Below the pieces are notes generated by a model. The model did not search any database and was not told the DNA's origin. It saw nothing but the letters and a program-made list of their open reading frames with translations. This document shows, piece by piece, positions 6,101-13,547 of a stretch of 31,692 nt of DNA; positions within the stretch are counted from its first letter, which is position 1; each line of letters begins with the position of its first letter. The position numbers and the translations under genes are program-made. This stretch comes from a virus. The DNA lies in IMG/VR virus record IMGVR_UViG_3300006052_000022, positions 1-31,692 of that record; one strand, written 5' to 3'.

Positions 6101-6514
6101 ATGGCACCGAAACTCCCCAAGGCGTGGCAGCCGCCTGCGAAGCTGCCGAAGTCGATCGGAGAATGCATCGACTTGGGCCTCAAGGCCTACGCAGAGCGCA
6201 AGAAGATCGAGGAGGTCCTGAAGGCGTTTGACGCGGAGTACCAGCGCATCAAGGACCACATCATCAACACCTTCCAGAAGGACGAGATCGACGGAGCCCG
6301 TGGCAAGATGGGGTCCGCCAGTCTGGTCTCCAAGGACGTGCCCAAGGTCGTTGACAAAGAGGCGTTCGGGCGCTGGGTCGCCGAGCATGAGGCTTGGGAT
6401 CTGCTCTACGGCAAGGCGGTCGAAGAAGCGTGCAAGACCCGGTGGGAAGAGAAGATCACCATCGACGGCATCGAGAAGTTCCACGACGTGAAGGTCAAGC
6501 TGGTTCCGAAGTAA
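6101..6514 (+). CDS. Coiled-coil protein, possibly Gp157-like
   Basis: A 137-residue protein. Residues about 17-60 form a charged helix likely to be a coiled coil (E-C-I-D-L-G-L-K-A-Y-A-E-R-K-K-I-E-E-V-L), followed by short strands (G-K-M-G-S-A-S-L-V-S-K-D-V-P-K-V) and V-D-K-E-A-F-G-R-W-V. The order of helix, strands and a 'value-of-a-parameter' loop recalls phage Gp157-type proteins, but the match is loose. It sits directly before the ssDNA-binding-like gene, so a recombination or replication accessory role is plausible. ATG 6101 has AAGGA upstream. The longer upstream frame overlaps the previous gene. Confidence 0.7.
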   Translation: MAPKLPKAWQPPAKLPKSIGECIDLGLKAYAERKKIEEVLKAFDAEYQRIKDHIINTFQKDEIDGARGKMGSASLVSKDVPKVVDKEAFGRWVAEHEAWDLLYGKAVEEACKTRWEEKITIDGIEKFHDVKVKLVPK

Positions 6515-6528
6515 GGAGAAACCCAAAC

Positions 6529-7320
6529 ATGGCAAAGCAGACGCAGACCAAGGCACTCGTCGTCCAGCCGAAGGCCGAGTTGGCCGACTGGGAGAAGCAG
6601 TTGGCATCCGACGCCAAGGAGGACAGGGCGACGTTCCAGAGCGGGGTCCCGCGCATCACGGTGGACACCGGGAAGGACGGCAACCTGACCTTCAAGGCTG
6701 ACGGCAACGACCTCGGGCAGGAGATCGTGCTCGCCGTCATCGAGACCGCGTGGTCCAAGCAGTACTACAAGGAGGCCTACGTCCCCGGCAAGGCGGCGAC
6801 CCCTGAGTGCTACGCGCTGGGCCGGAAGGAGAAGGGGCTGCTGCCGCACGTCAACGCACCTCTCGTGCAGTCCGACCAGTGCGACACCTGCCAGTGGAAC
6901 AAGTTCGGGACGGCGACCGTGGGCCGGGGCAAGCGCTGCACCGACAAGCCCCGCATGCTGGTCATCCTCGGGCACGACACGGAGGGCGACGTGCGGCGGG
7001 CTGCCACCTATCAGGTGGACATCCCGGCTGCGAGCATCGGCAACTTCAATGAGTACCTGAGCGGGCTGGGGGACTTCACCCGGACCGGCAACGTCAGGGA
7101 GTGCCTGACCCGGCTGCGAGCGCAGATGCGGCCCGGGGCCAAGGGCCACGAGATCAAGTTCTCGTTCGAGAAGCTGCTGCCCGGCGAGGCTGTGCAGTAC
7201 ATCCTCACCCGGAGGGCGACGGCCTACGAGCAGTTGACGCAGCCGTTCCCCAAGCTGAGCGAGGAGGCGGCTCCCCCGGTGGACAGCAAGCCCATCAAGG
7301 GGCAGAAGGCGAAGCGGTAG
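6529..7320 (+). CDS. ssDNA-binding-like protein with four-Cys zinc site
   Basis: A 263-residue protein. An N-terminal acidic/basic helix is followed by beta-rich sequence and a C-x(n)-C-x2-C-x(n)-C site: Cys94 (T-P-E-C-Y-A-L-G), Cys118 and Cys121 (C-D-T-C-Q-W-N-K-F-G-T) and Cys137 (G-R-G-K-R-C). This arrangement, with the 'C-x2-C-x-W-N-x-W/F-G' signature, is common in phage proteins coded next to DNA polymerase and thought to bind single-stranded DNA. The C-terminal tail is Pro/Lys-rich. ATG 6529 has AAGGAGAAACCC upstream. It probably coats replicating DNA and recruits partners. The function is inferred, not proven by a motif. Confidence 0.65.
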   Translation: MAKQTQTKALVVQPKAELADWEKQLASDAKEDRATFQSGVPRITVDTGKDGNLTFKADGNDLGQEIVLAVIETAWSKQYYKEAYVPGKAATPECYALGRKEKGLLPHVNAPLVQSDQCDTCQWNKFGTATVGRGKRCTDKPRMLVILGHDTEGDVRRAATYQVDIPAASIGNFNEYLSGLGDFTRTGNVRECLTRLRAQMRPGAKGHEIKFSFEKLLPGEAVQYILTRRATAYEQLTQPFPKLSEEAAPPVDSKPIKGQKAKR

Positions 7321-7329
7321 CAGGTTCGG

Positions 7330-7383
7330 AGGGCACCGGAACGGCCCGCGCTTGGACGGGGCGGGTACCTAATCCGGTGCCCT
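7330..7383 (+). terminator. Long inverted repeat before the polymerase gene
   Basis: AGGGCACCGGA (7330-7340) pairs perfectly with TCCGGTGCCCT (7373-7383), an 11-bp stem. Inside it CCCGC and GCGGG (about 7345-7365) can form a second hairpin. The downstream bases TCGTTTC contain a few Ts. It fills the largest gap of the replication block and ends 18 bases before the polymerase start. It could be a terminator, an attenuator that lowers polymerase expression, or a structured leader. Confidence 0.5.
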
Positions 7384-7401
7384 TCGTTTCTGGAGCCACC
7401 C

Positions 7402-9225
7402 ATGAAAACACCGATCTGCATCGACTTCGAGACCGAGGCAATCCAGAGCCGCCCCCGCCACCCGCCGAAGCCGGTGGGGTGCGCCTTCAAGTACCCCGGC
7501 AAGAAGGGCAGGTACGTCACGGACCTCGCGCTCGTGAAGCGCGAGCTACAGGACATCTGGCATTCCGGCGAACCGGTCCTGATGCACAACGCCAAGTTCG
7601 ATCTGGATGTGGTGGAGACCTACTTCGGGGTCAAGCCCCTGCCGTGGGACCGGGTTCACGATACCCTCTTCCTGCTCTTTCTGGAGGACCCGCACGCGAG
7701 CAGCCTCAGCCTCAAGCCTGCGTCCGAGCGCCTGCTGGGCATGCCCCCGGAGGAGCGGGACGCGGTGCGGGACTGGCTGGTGGACGCGGGCATCATCACC
7801 AAGGCTCAGAACCCCGGCCCCTTCATCTGCAAAGCGCCTGCGGCGCTGGTGGGACCCTACGCGATCGGTGACGTGGAGCGGACGGTAGGGCTGTTCAAGC
7901 TGCTCTACGCCAAGTTTGATTCCGGCATGCGGCAAGCCTATGACCGGGAGCGCAAGCTGCTGCCCATCCTGCTCCAGAACGAGCGGGAGGGGATGCGGGT
8001 CGATCTGAATGCGCTGGAGCGGGACGCCAAGGCGTACACCCTCGCGCTGGAGAAGTGCGAGGCGTGGCTGCGCAAGGCGCTCGACGCGCCGGGGCTAGAG
8101 TTCGACAACGACAAGGACGTGGGGGAGGCCCTGTTCAAGAGCAAGGTCGTCACCAACTGGGTGATGACCAAGGGCGGCAATGGGCGTCCGCCCCAGCGCA
8201 GCGTCGCCAAGGACAACCTGACGGTTGATCGATTCGAGGATAAAAAAGTCCACGCTGCGCTGGACTATAGGAATCGGCTCAAGACGGTCTTGAGCATGTC
8301 CATCCTGCCTTGGCTGGAGCAGGCGGGCGGGGAGGGGAAAGGCCGCATCTTCACAGAGTGGAACCAAGTGCGCCAATCCCACGGGGCTGAAACCAACGGA
8401 GCGCGGACCGGGCGGCTCTCGTGCTCGCGGTTCATGAACATCAGCAAGTCCTACAAGAACCACGTCCACCCCAAGCAGATCAAGAGCCTGCCGCCCCTGC
8501 CGTTGGTCAGGAGATACGTCCTGCCCGAGCCGGGCGGGGTGTGGAACCACCGGGACTATAAGCAGCAGGAGTACAAGGTCCTCGCGCACTTCGAGGATGC
8601 AGATCTCATGGCGGCGTACATCAAGAACCCGGAGCTTGACCAGCACGACGCCATGAAAGAGCGCTTGACGGCGAAGGGCTACGCGGTGGACCGCGATACG
8701 GCGAAGATGGTCAACCTCGCCATCATCTACGCGCTGGGGGTCGCCGGGCTGGCCCGCAAGCTGGGCATGTCGGAGGCCGACGCCCGCGCCGTCAAGAGCG
8801 CCACCAAGGCTGCCCTGCCGGGGGTGGCCGTGCTGGAAGCCAAGCTGCGCAACATGGCCGTGAACCGCGAGCCGGTGCGCTCGTGGGGCGGGGCGCTGCT
8901 GCTACCCAAGCCCCCGGCCATCGCCAAGACGGGCGGGCGCAAGGGGGAGTTCGTGGACTACTCGTACACGCTCCTGAACCTGCTCATCCAGCACAGCGCG
9001 GCGGACTGCACCAAGGAAGCCCTCATCCGCTACGACAGCGCGCGGCGGGAGGCTCGATTGCTGGTGCCTGTCCACGATGAGATCAATATCAGTGCTCCAG
9101 AGAAAGCGCTGGAGCGGGAGGACAGGATTCTCAAAGAGGTCATGGAGTCCATCGAGTTCGACGTGCTCATGCTGACAGACCGGAAGGTCGGCCCCTCGTG
9201 GGGGGAACTGGAGAAGGTCAAGTGA
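7402..9225 (+). CDS. Family A DNA polymerase with 3'-5' exonuclease
   Basis: A 607-residue replicative polymerase without a 5' nuclease domain. Exonuclease motifs are intact: D8-x-E10, H-N-A-K-F-D (Asp67) and Y153-x3-D157, so proofreading is expected. Polymerase motif A is R-D-Y-K-Q-Q-E-Y (Asp385, Glu390). Motif B is R431-D-T-A-K435-M-V-N-L439-A-I-I-Y443. Motif C is V-H-D-E (His558-Asp559-Glu560). The residue matching E. coli Pol I Phe762 is Leu439, and the usual glycines around the O-helix tyrosine are alanines. ATG 7402 has GGAG upstream. Together with the primase/helicase and the ssDNA-binding-like protein it makes the replisome. Confidence 0.95.
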   Translation: MKTPICIDFETEAIQSRPRHPPKPVGCAFKYPGKKGRYVTDLALVKRELQDIWHSGEPVLMHNAKFDLDVVETYFGVKPLPWDRVHDTLFLLFLEDPHASSLSLKPASERLLGMPPEERDAVRDWLVDAGIITKAQNPGPFICKAPAALVGPYAIGDVERTVGLFKLLYAKFDSGMRQAYDRERKLLPILLQNEREGMRVDLNALERDAKAYTLALEKCEAWLRKALDAPGLEFDNDKDVGEALFKSKVVTNWVMTKGGNGRPPQRSVAKDNLTVDRFEDKKVHAALDYRNRLKTVLSMSILPWLEQAGGEGKGRIFTEWNQVRQSHGAETNGARTGRLSCSRFMNISKSYKNHVHPKQIKSLPPLPLVRRYVLPEPGGVWNHRDYKQQEYKVLAHFEDADLMAAYIKNPELDQHDAMKERLTAKGYAVDRDTAKMVNLAIIYALGVAGLARKLGMSEADARAVKSATKAALPGVAVLEAKLRNMAVNREPVRSWGGALLLPKPPAIAKTGGRKGEFVDYSYTLLNLLIQHSAADCTKEALIRYDSARREARLLVPVHDEINISAPEKALEREDRILKEVMESIEFDVLMLTDRKVGPSWGELEKVK

Positions 9226-10070
9226 AGGCACAAGATCTGCTGGAGAAGGCACGCAAGACCCTGCGCATCATGGGCTGGACCCCGAGCCGCTACGCCAAGT
9301 GGAAGGAGTGTTCTCAGAAGGTCCTGCTGGAGGACCTGATGAAGGCGTGTCCGATCTGCTTCGTCGGGCGCATCTCCGGGGGTTTCGACGGGGAGCCGGT
9401 GGTCTGCGATACCTGCTCCGACCCCCAGCCCGAGCGCGAGGCGCTGGACCGAGGGAACAGGCTAGATCTCGCGCTCACCAAACACATGAGCGGGTCCGGG
9501 GGTCCGGCTGTCACCGAGGGCATCACCCCGCAGGAGGAGAGCCTTGCCGAGGCCACCCGGCACCCGGTCATCAAGGCCCTCGTGCAGAAGCTGCGCAAGA
9601 CCAAGGGCGTCAGCGCGCAGGAGAGCATCGTGCTGGACGCGCGCTGGCAGCGCGTCTCCCAGTTCACCAAGAACGCATGGGCGCGGCTGAAGCTGGACGT
9701 GCTGCACCTGACGCCCAAGGCGGCGCACGTCATCGACTGGAAGTCGGGGAACATCGACAAGAGCAAGGGCGAAATCAGGGAGCGCCCCGAGTACCATGAC
9801 AGCATGCGGGCGTACCAGATCGCAGTCCTGTCGGCCTACCCGCAGCCCGAGGCGACGGCCCGCATGGTGTTCCTCGACGCCCCGCCCAAGCTCGCGGAGC
9901 CGTTCAAGAGCCTGCCGGTGCTCAAGAGGTCGGAGCTTGCGGGTGCTCAGAAGGACTGGGAGAAGAAGGTGAAGCCGATGCTGGAGGACACGATCTTCGC
10001 CCCGAGGCCGGGCATCTACTGCCGGTGGTGCCCCTTCGCCAAGGACAAGGGTGGGCCATGCCGATTTTGA
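9222..10070 (+). CDS. RecB/Cas4-like PD-(D/E)XK nuclease with Fe-S-type cysteines
   Basis: A 282-residue nuclease. Active-site features are L-K-L-D (Asp159), V-I-D-W-K-S-G (Asp172, Lys174) and a later A-Y-Q-I (Gln199), the order seen in the PDDEXK_1 family. Cys30 near the start (W-K-E-C-S-Q-K) and Cys267, Cys270 and Cys280 at the end (Y-C-R-W-C-P-F-A, G-P-C) match the 1+3 cysteine layout of the Fe-S staple in Cas4 and AddB. A second set, C-P-I-C (43-46) and C-D-T-C (62-65), forms an extra zinc-ribbon-like insert. GTG 9222 overlaps the polymerase stop. It probably processes DNA ends in recombination or degrades host DNA. Confidence 0.85.
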   Translation: MKAQDLLEKARKTLRIMGWTPSRYAKWKECSQKVLLEDLMKACPICFVGRISGGFDGEPVVCDTCSDPQPEREALDRGNRLDLALTKHMSGSGGPAVTEGITPQEESLAEATRHPVIKALVQKLRKTKGVSAQESIVLDARWQRVSQFTKNAWARLKLDVLHLTPKAAHVIDWKSGNIDKSKGEIRERPEYHDSMRAYQIAVLSAYPQPEATARMVFLDAPPKLAEPFKSLPVLKRSELAGAQKDWEKKVKPMLEDTIFAPRPGIYCRWCPFAKDKGGPCRF

Positions 10071-10204
10071 GTGAAGCAGCCCTCGCGCTGCTGCGTGAGA
10101 TGGAGTTCTGGCGCGGTGTTGAGTTCGCTTTGGGTTTGAGGATGGAACAGGAGCACCGGGCGGCAGCGTGCGTCTGCGCCTTTCTCTGGTGGGGTGCTGT
10201 ATGA
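10058..10204 (+). CDS. Very small protein, unknown function
   Basis: A 48-residue frame from ATG 10058, overlapping the nuclease end by 13 bases and the next start by 4 (ATGA). It reads M-P-I-L-S-E-A-A-L-A-L-L-R-E-M-E-F-W-R-G-like helix, then a Cys/Trp-rich hydrophobic end (C-V-C-A-F-L-W-W-G). It fills exactly the space between two sure genes, which is its main support. Confidence 0.55.
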   Translation: MPILSEAALALLREMEFWRGVEFALGLRMEQEHRAAACVCAFLWWGAV

Positions 10205-10497
10205 GCAGGGGACCCGAGGGCAAGATCCAAGACGCGGTGGTCAGGTACGCCCGCGAGAAGTACAATGCCTTGTGCAAGAAGTTCGAGGTCGGGAGGTACT
10301 TCATCTCGTCCGGGTGGCCGGACTGGCTGATGCTGCGCGACCGGCGCGCGTGGTTCATCGAGTTCAAGCGGCCGGGCGGGGTGCTCACGGCGCTGCAAGC
10401 GCAGGTCAGGAAGGAGATCGAGGAGCAGGGGTTCAGGTACTACGTGGTGGACGACATCGTACAAGGAAAAAGGATCATAGACAAGGAGTGCGCATGA
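10201..10497 (+). CDS. VRR-NUC domain nuclease
   Basis: A 98-residue single-domain nuclease. Glu7 in the first helix (G-P-E-G-K-I-Q), G-W-P-D (38-41), F-I-E-F-K (Glu54, Lys56) followed by R-P-G-G, and Gln66 (L-Q-A-Q) are the VRR-NUC pattern, a PD-(D/E)XK subgroup that includes FAN1 and many phage Holliday-junction-type enzymes. Length is typical of the stand-alone phage form. ATG 10201 overlaps the previous stop, and its own stop overlaps the methyltransferase start. It probably resolves branched DNA together with the SNF2 helicase two genes on. Confidence 0.9.
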   Translation: MSRGPEGKIQDAVVRYAREKYNALCKKFEVGRYFISSGWPDWLMLRDRRAWFIEFKRPGGVLTALQAQVRKEIEEQGFRYYVVDDIVQGKRIIDKECA

Positions 10498-11081
10498 GAC
10501 GGTATGGGTGCATTGTAGCAGATCCTCCGTGGCCTTATGAGACTTCGGCCGCTTTAGTCGGCAGAGGTGGAAAAGGAACGGTGGGTGCTTTGCGAGCAAT
10601 GAAAGACTATGTGCAAGTTGGCGTAAAACAGCACTACGGCGTACTTACTGTGGAGCAGATCGCCAATTTGGACGTTGGGCGCATTTCCGCTTTTGACGCA
10701 CATCTCTATTTGTGGACCACTAACGCTTTTATGGAGGAAGCACATCAAGTTGCGCGTCGTTGGGGGTTCGTCCCTAAAACGATCTTGACATGGGTCAAGG
10801 AAAAGAAAGACGGCACGTGGCCGTCCATGAAGACGGGGCACCACTTTCGAGGAGCTTCCGAACACATAGTATTCTGTCAACGAGGAACTCTACCCAAGAA
10901 AGGGCCTCCTCGACCGACCGTTTATTGGCACCCACGGCTGAGCCATAGCGAAAAACCACAACTGTTTTTTGATCTAGCAGTTGAAAAGAGCCCCGGTCCT
11001 TACATAGAGCTTTTCGCTCGCAAGGTTCGTAGAGGTTGGTTTAGATGGGGTAATGAAGTAGTTTCCACGGAGCGTTTGTGA
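10494..11081 (+). CDS. MT-A70 family adenine-N6 methyltransferase
   Basis: A 195-residue DNA methyltransferase. The catalytic D-P-P-W is at residues 10-13 (V-A-D-P-P-W-P-Y-E). Also present are H-L-Y-L-W-T-T-N, the G-F-V-P-K-T-I-L-T-W-V-K segment, G-H-H-F-R-G-A-S-E-H-I-V-F, H-S-E-K-P and Y-I-E-L-F-A-R, all in MT-A70 order. Its GC is near 50% in the lines I counted against about 65% next door, and its third codon positions are often A or T, so it was acquired recently. ATG 10494 overlaps the nuclease stop. It most likely methylates phage DNA to evade host restriction. The target site is not evident. Confidence 0.9.
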   Translation: MRRYGCIVADPPWPYETSAALVGRGGKGTVGALRAMKDYVQVGVKQHYGVLTVEQIANLDVGRISAFDAHLYLWTTNAFMEEAHQVARRWGFVPKTILTWVKEKKDGTWPSMKTGHHFRGASEHIVFCQRGTLPKKGPPRPTVYWHPRLSHSEKPQLFFDLAVEKSPGPYIELFARKVRRGWFRWGNEVVSTERL

Positions 11082-12502
11082 AGCTGCACCTGCACGCGTA
11101 CCAGAGGCGGGCCCTCGCCTTCGTCATGGGGCAGGCCTGCGCGGGCCTGCTGCTGGACCCGGGTTTAGGGAAAACGATCATCATGCTGGAGGCCTTCAAG
11201 CTGCTCAAGGCCCGGGGCATGGCCCGCAAGATGCTGGTCATCACACCCCTGCGCCCCATGTACCTGACGTGGCCCGCCGAGGTCGCCAAGTGGGACGAGG
11301 TGCGCGACCTCAAAGCAGGCGTCCTGCACGGCCCGATGAAGTCGGCCACCCTCAACGACCCCGACGTGGACGTTCACGTCATCAACCCCGAGGGCCTGAA
11401 GTGGCTGTTCGCCACCGTGGAGAACCCGGAGGAGTACTGGGACATCCTCTGCGTGGACGAGAGCACGCGCTTCAAGCACACCGACACAGATCGGTTCCGG
11501 TTCATCAAGCCCCATCTGGAGAAGTTCGGGAGGCGGTACATCCTGACGGGGAGCCCCGCCCCCAACGGTCTGCTGGACCTGTTCGGTCAGATCTACCTGC
11601 TGGACCTCGGCAACACGCTGGGCCGGTTCATCACGTGGTACCGGACGGCGTACTTCGACAAGGACTTCACCGGGTTCAAGTACACCCCCAAGCCGGACGC
11701 GGAGAAGCGCATCTACGAGAAGTTGGCCCCGCTGGTGCTCAGGATGGACGCCCGGGACTATCTGGACCTTCCACCCCTGATAGGGGCCTGCGGCTTCGGG
11801 GAGCCACTGGTTCACCCGGTCGAACTGCCAGAGGCGGCAATGCGGGTGTACAAGCGCATGGAGGAGGCCATGATCGTCGAACTGGAGGGCGAGGCAGTCA
11901 CGGCTGCGAGCGCCGCAGCGGTCAGCGGCAAGTGCCGTCAGATCGCCAACGGCGGCATGTACGGGGCCGTCGCCCACGACGCGCGGTACAAGCCGGGCGG
12001 GAAGTACATCGCCGCTGGCGACCGGTCCAGCTACGGCCTCCACGAGGTGAAGCTGGACGCGGTGGAGGAGATCGTGGAGGAGCTTCAGGGCACGCCGTGC
12101 ATCGTCGCCTACGAGTTCCACCACGAGTTGGAGCGCCTGAAGAAGAGGTTCCCCGATGCGCCGCACGTCGGCGGCGGGGTAACGCCCGCGAGGTTCAGGG
12201 CCGTCGAGCAGGCGTGGAACCGGGGCGAGGTCCCGGTCCTGCTGGCGCAGCCGCAGTCCGTCGCCCACGGGCTCAACTTGCAGGCGACCAAGGCCGCTGT
12301 CATCTGGCACTCGCTGACCTGGGATCTGGAAGTGTACGAGCAGTTCATCCGCCGGGTGTGGCGGCAGGGGCAGAAGGAGAAGGTCATCGTTCACCACATC
12401 ATCGCCAAGGACACCATCGACGAGGTGGTGTTGAAGATGCTCCAGAAGAAGGACAAGACGCAGCGCGATCTGCTGGCCGCGCTAAAGGAGAGCTACCTGT
12501 GA
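11078..12502 (+). CDS. SNF2-type DNA helicase/translocase
   Basis: A 474-residue superfamily 2 ATPase. L-H-A-Y-Q-R-R-A near the start is the Q-type motif, D-P-G-L-G-K-T (27-33) is Walker A, V-D-E-S (126-129) the DEAH-like box, and T-G-S-P-A-P-N motif III. The C-terminal lobe has A-H-G-L-N-L-Q (motif V) and F-I-R-R-V-W-R-Q-G-Q (motif VI). GTG 11078 overlaps the methyltransferase stop (GTGA). GC returns to the high local level from the first codons. Phage SNF2 proteins often lie beside VRR-NUC genes and are thought to remodel branched DNA. A restriction-like or recombination partner role for the two upstream genes is inference. Confidence 0.9.
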   Translation: MKLHLHAYQRRALAFVMGQACAGLLLDPGLGKTIIMLEAFKLLKARGMARKMLVITPLRPMYLTWPAEVAKWDEVRDLKAGVLHGPMKSATLNDPDVDVHVINPEGLKWLFATVENPEEYWDILCVDESTRFKHTDTDRFRFIKPHLEKFGRRYILTGSPAPNGLLDLFGQIYLLDLGNTLGRFITWYRTAYFDKDFTGFKYTPKPDAEKRIYEKLAPLVLRMDARDYLDLPPLIGACGFGEPLVHPVELPEAAMRVYKRMEEAMIVELEGEAVTAASAAAVSGKCRQIANGGMYGAVAHDARYKPGGKYIAAGDRSSYGLHEVKLDAVEEIVEELQGTPCIVAYEFHHELERLKKRFPDAPHVGGGVTPARFRAVEQAWNRGEVPVLLAQPQSVAHGLNLQATKAAVIWHSLTWDLEVYEQFIRRVWRQGQKEKVIVHHIIAKDTIDEVVLKMLQKKDKTQRDLLAALKESYL

Positions 12503-12798
12503 CCGGCTTGACGCCAAGGCTCTGCCCCCACTGCCTCGCGGATTTCGCGCGGGACCTCGTAGAGATCAAAACTTCTAATCCGCCGAAGTGTGGGCGCTGT
12601 CTGCTGCCGCTCTGGTGGGAGGACCGAAGTGGTCGGGTACCTGACAAGCCGTACCCAAGTTACACGCTGGCGCTGGCGGCGCAGGAGTACCTGTCTGCGC
12701 AGGCGGCACTGGCTGCTGCGGGGGTCACTCCTGAGCGCCCGGTGGCGGCGAAGCGGCTGGCGGATGCGTGGGTCGTCCTCAACAAGGTGTTCAAGTGA
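12499..12798 (+). CDS. Small zinc-ribbon protein
   Basis: A 99-residue protein from GTG 12499, overlapping the helicase stop (GTGA). It has C-P-H-C near residue 9 and C-G-R-C near residue 32, a plain two-knuckle zinc site, followed by L-P-L-W-W-E-D and an Ala-rich helical C-terminus (Y-L-S-A-Q-A-A-L-A-A-A-G). A nucleic-acid-binding role is likely from the zinc site but no family can be named. Confidence 0.7.
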   Translation: MTGLTPRLCPHCLADFARDLVEIKTSNPPKCGRCLLPLWWEDRSGRVPDKPYPSYTLALAAQEYLSAQAALAAAGVTPERPVAAKRLADAWVVLNKVFK

Positions 12799-13103
12799 CC
12801 CCCGCCTGTGCGCAAGAGCTTCTCGATCTGATGATGCTGGACGACTTCGTGGAGAGGAGGGCGGCGCTGGACCGCTGGACCCGGCGCTGGATCACCACCA
12901 TGCTCGTCGATGCAATGTGGGACGCGGAAACCGACCTCGTAGCAGACAGCCCTTTGTTTCAGGCCCGGATGAGGGCTTCTCTCCAGCGCCGGGTGTTCAA
13001 CGGGCTGGTGGAGGATGAGGTGAACGTGCTGGGTTGGGAGCACCTGAAGCGCGGGATGGCGTGCCGGATGTTCGTCCTCATGCAGAAGCCGAGGGAGCTA
13101 TGA
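12795..13103 (+). CDS. Helical protein, unknown function
   Basis: A 102-residue protein from GTG 12795, overlapping the previous stop. It is mostly alpha-helical by inspection, with an acidic start (L-L-D-L-M-M-L-D-D-F-V-E-R-R) and a basic C-terminus (H-L-K-R-G-M-A-C-R-M-F). It has no signal peptide and no motif I recognise. Both ends are translationally coupled to neighbours. Confidence 0.65.
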   Translation: MTPACAQELLDLMMLDDFVERRAALDRWTRRWITTMLVDAMWDAETDLVADSPLFQARMRASLQRRVFNGLVEDEVNVLGWEHLKRGMACRMFVLMQKPREL

Positions 13104-13474
13104 ACGACAGGCAGATCATGGACTTGGTGCGGCGGGCCAACACCGACTCCGATACCCTGCGGGAGCAAGTCTTCAGGCTCGAACGCGAGCTTGCCGCCCT
13201 CCAGCAGAAGCATGCTCACCTCCAGCAGATCTACAACAAACTGGCGGACCAGTGGAACGTCTTTCAGGCCACCAACCGGCCCGACAACCGGAACATCCAG
13301 CGGGCGGAGGGTGCCGGGGAGATGGCGAGGAAGCTGGCGGAAGTCTTGCTTGGGGTCGCCTACTCGACCGACGTGCGCGACCTGCTGCGCAAGCTGCTGG
13401 ACGATATGGAGGGCTCTGGCGGGCAGACGGTCGAGGTCTCGGAGAAGCTGGTGACGACGCACCGCGTCAAGTGA
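13100..13474 (+). CDS. Coiled-coil protein, last gene of the + arm
   Basis: A 124-residue protein. Residues about 18-55 form a heptad-like coiled coil (L-R-E-Q-V-F-R-L-E-R-E-L-A-A-L-Q-Q-K-H). A second helical region follows (A-R-K-L-A-E-V-L-L-G-V-A-Y). ATG 13100 overlaps the previous TGA and has GAGGGAG upstream. The gene ends just before the convergent hairpin at 13510-13536. No family recognised. It probably oligomerises. Confidence 0.7.
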   Translation: MNDRQIMDLVRRANTDSDTLREQVFRLERELAALQQKHAHLQQIYNKLADQWNVFQATNRPDNRNIQRAEGAGEMARKLAEVLLGVAYSTDVRDLLRKLLDDMEGSGGQTVEVSEKLVTTHRVK

Positions 13475-13509
13475 ACCGACGAGTGCGGGGTAGGAAGCAG
13501 CGTAGGAAA

Positions 13510-13536
13510 GCCGTTTATAGGGCCGGAAACGGCCTT
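13510..13536. terminator. Hairpin between convergent gene arms
   Basis: GGCCG-GAAA-CGGCC forms a stable stem with a GNRA tetraloop (13521-13534). An alternative stem pairs GCCGTTT (13510-13516) with AAACGGC (13527-13533). It is the only sizeable structure in the gap between the + arm and the - arm, where terminators for both directions are expected. Neither side has a long T-run, so strength is uncertain. Confidence 0.5.
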
Positions 13537-13547
13537 CCCAGCGACGT

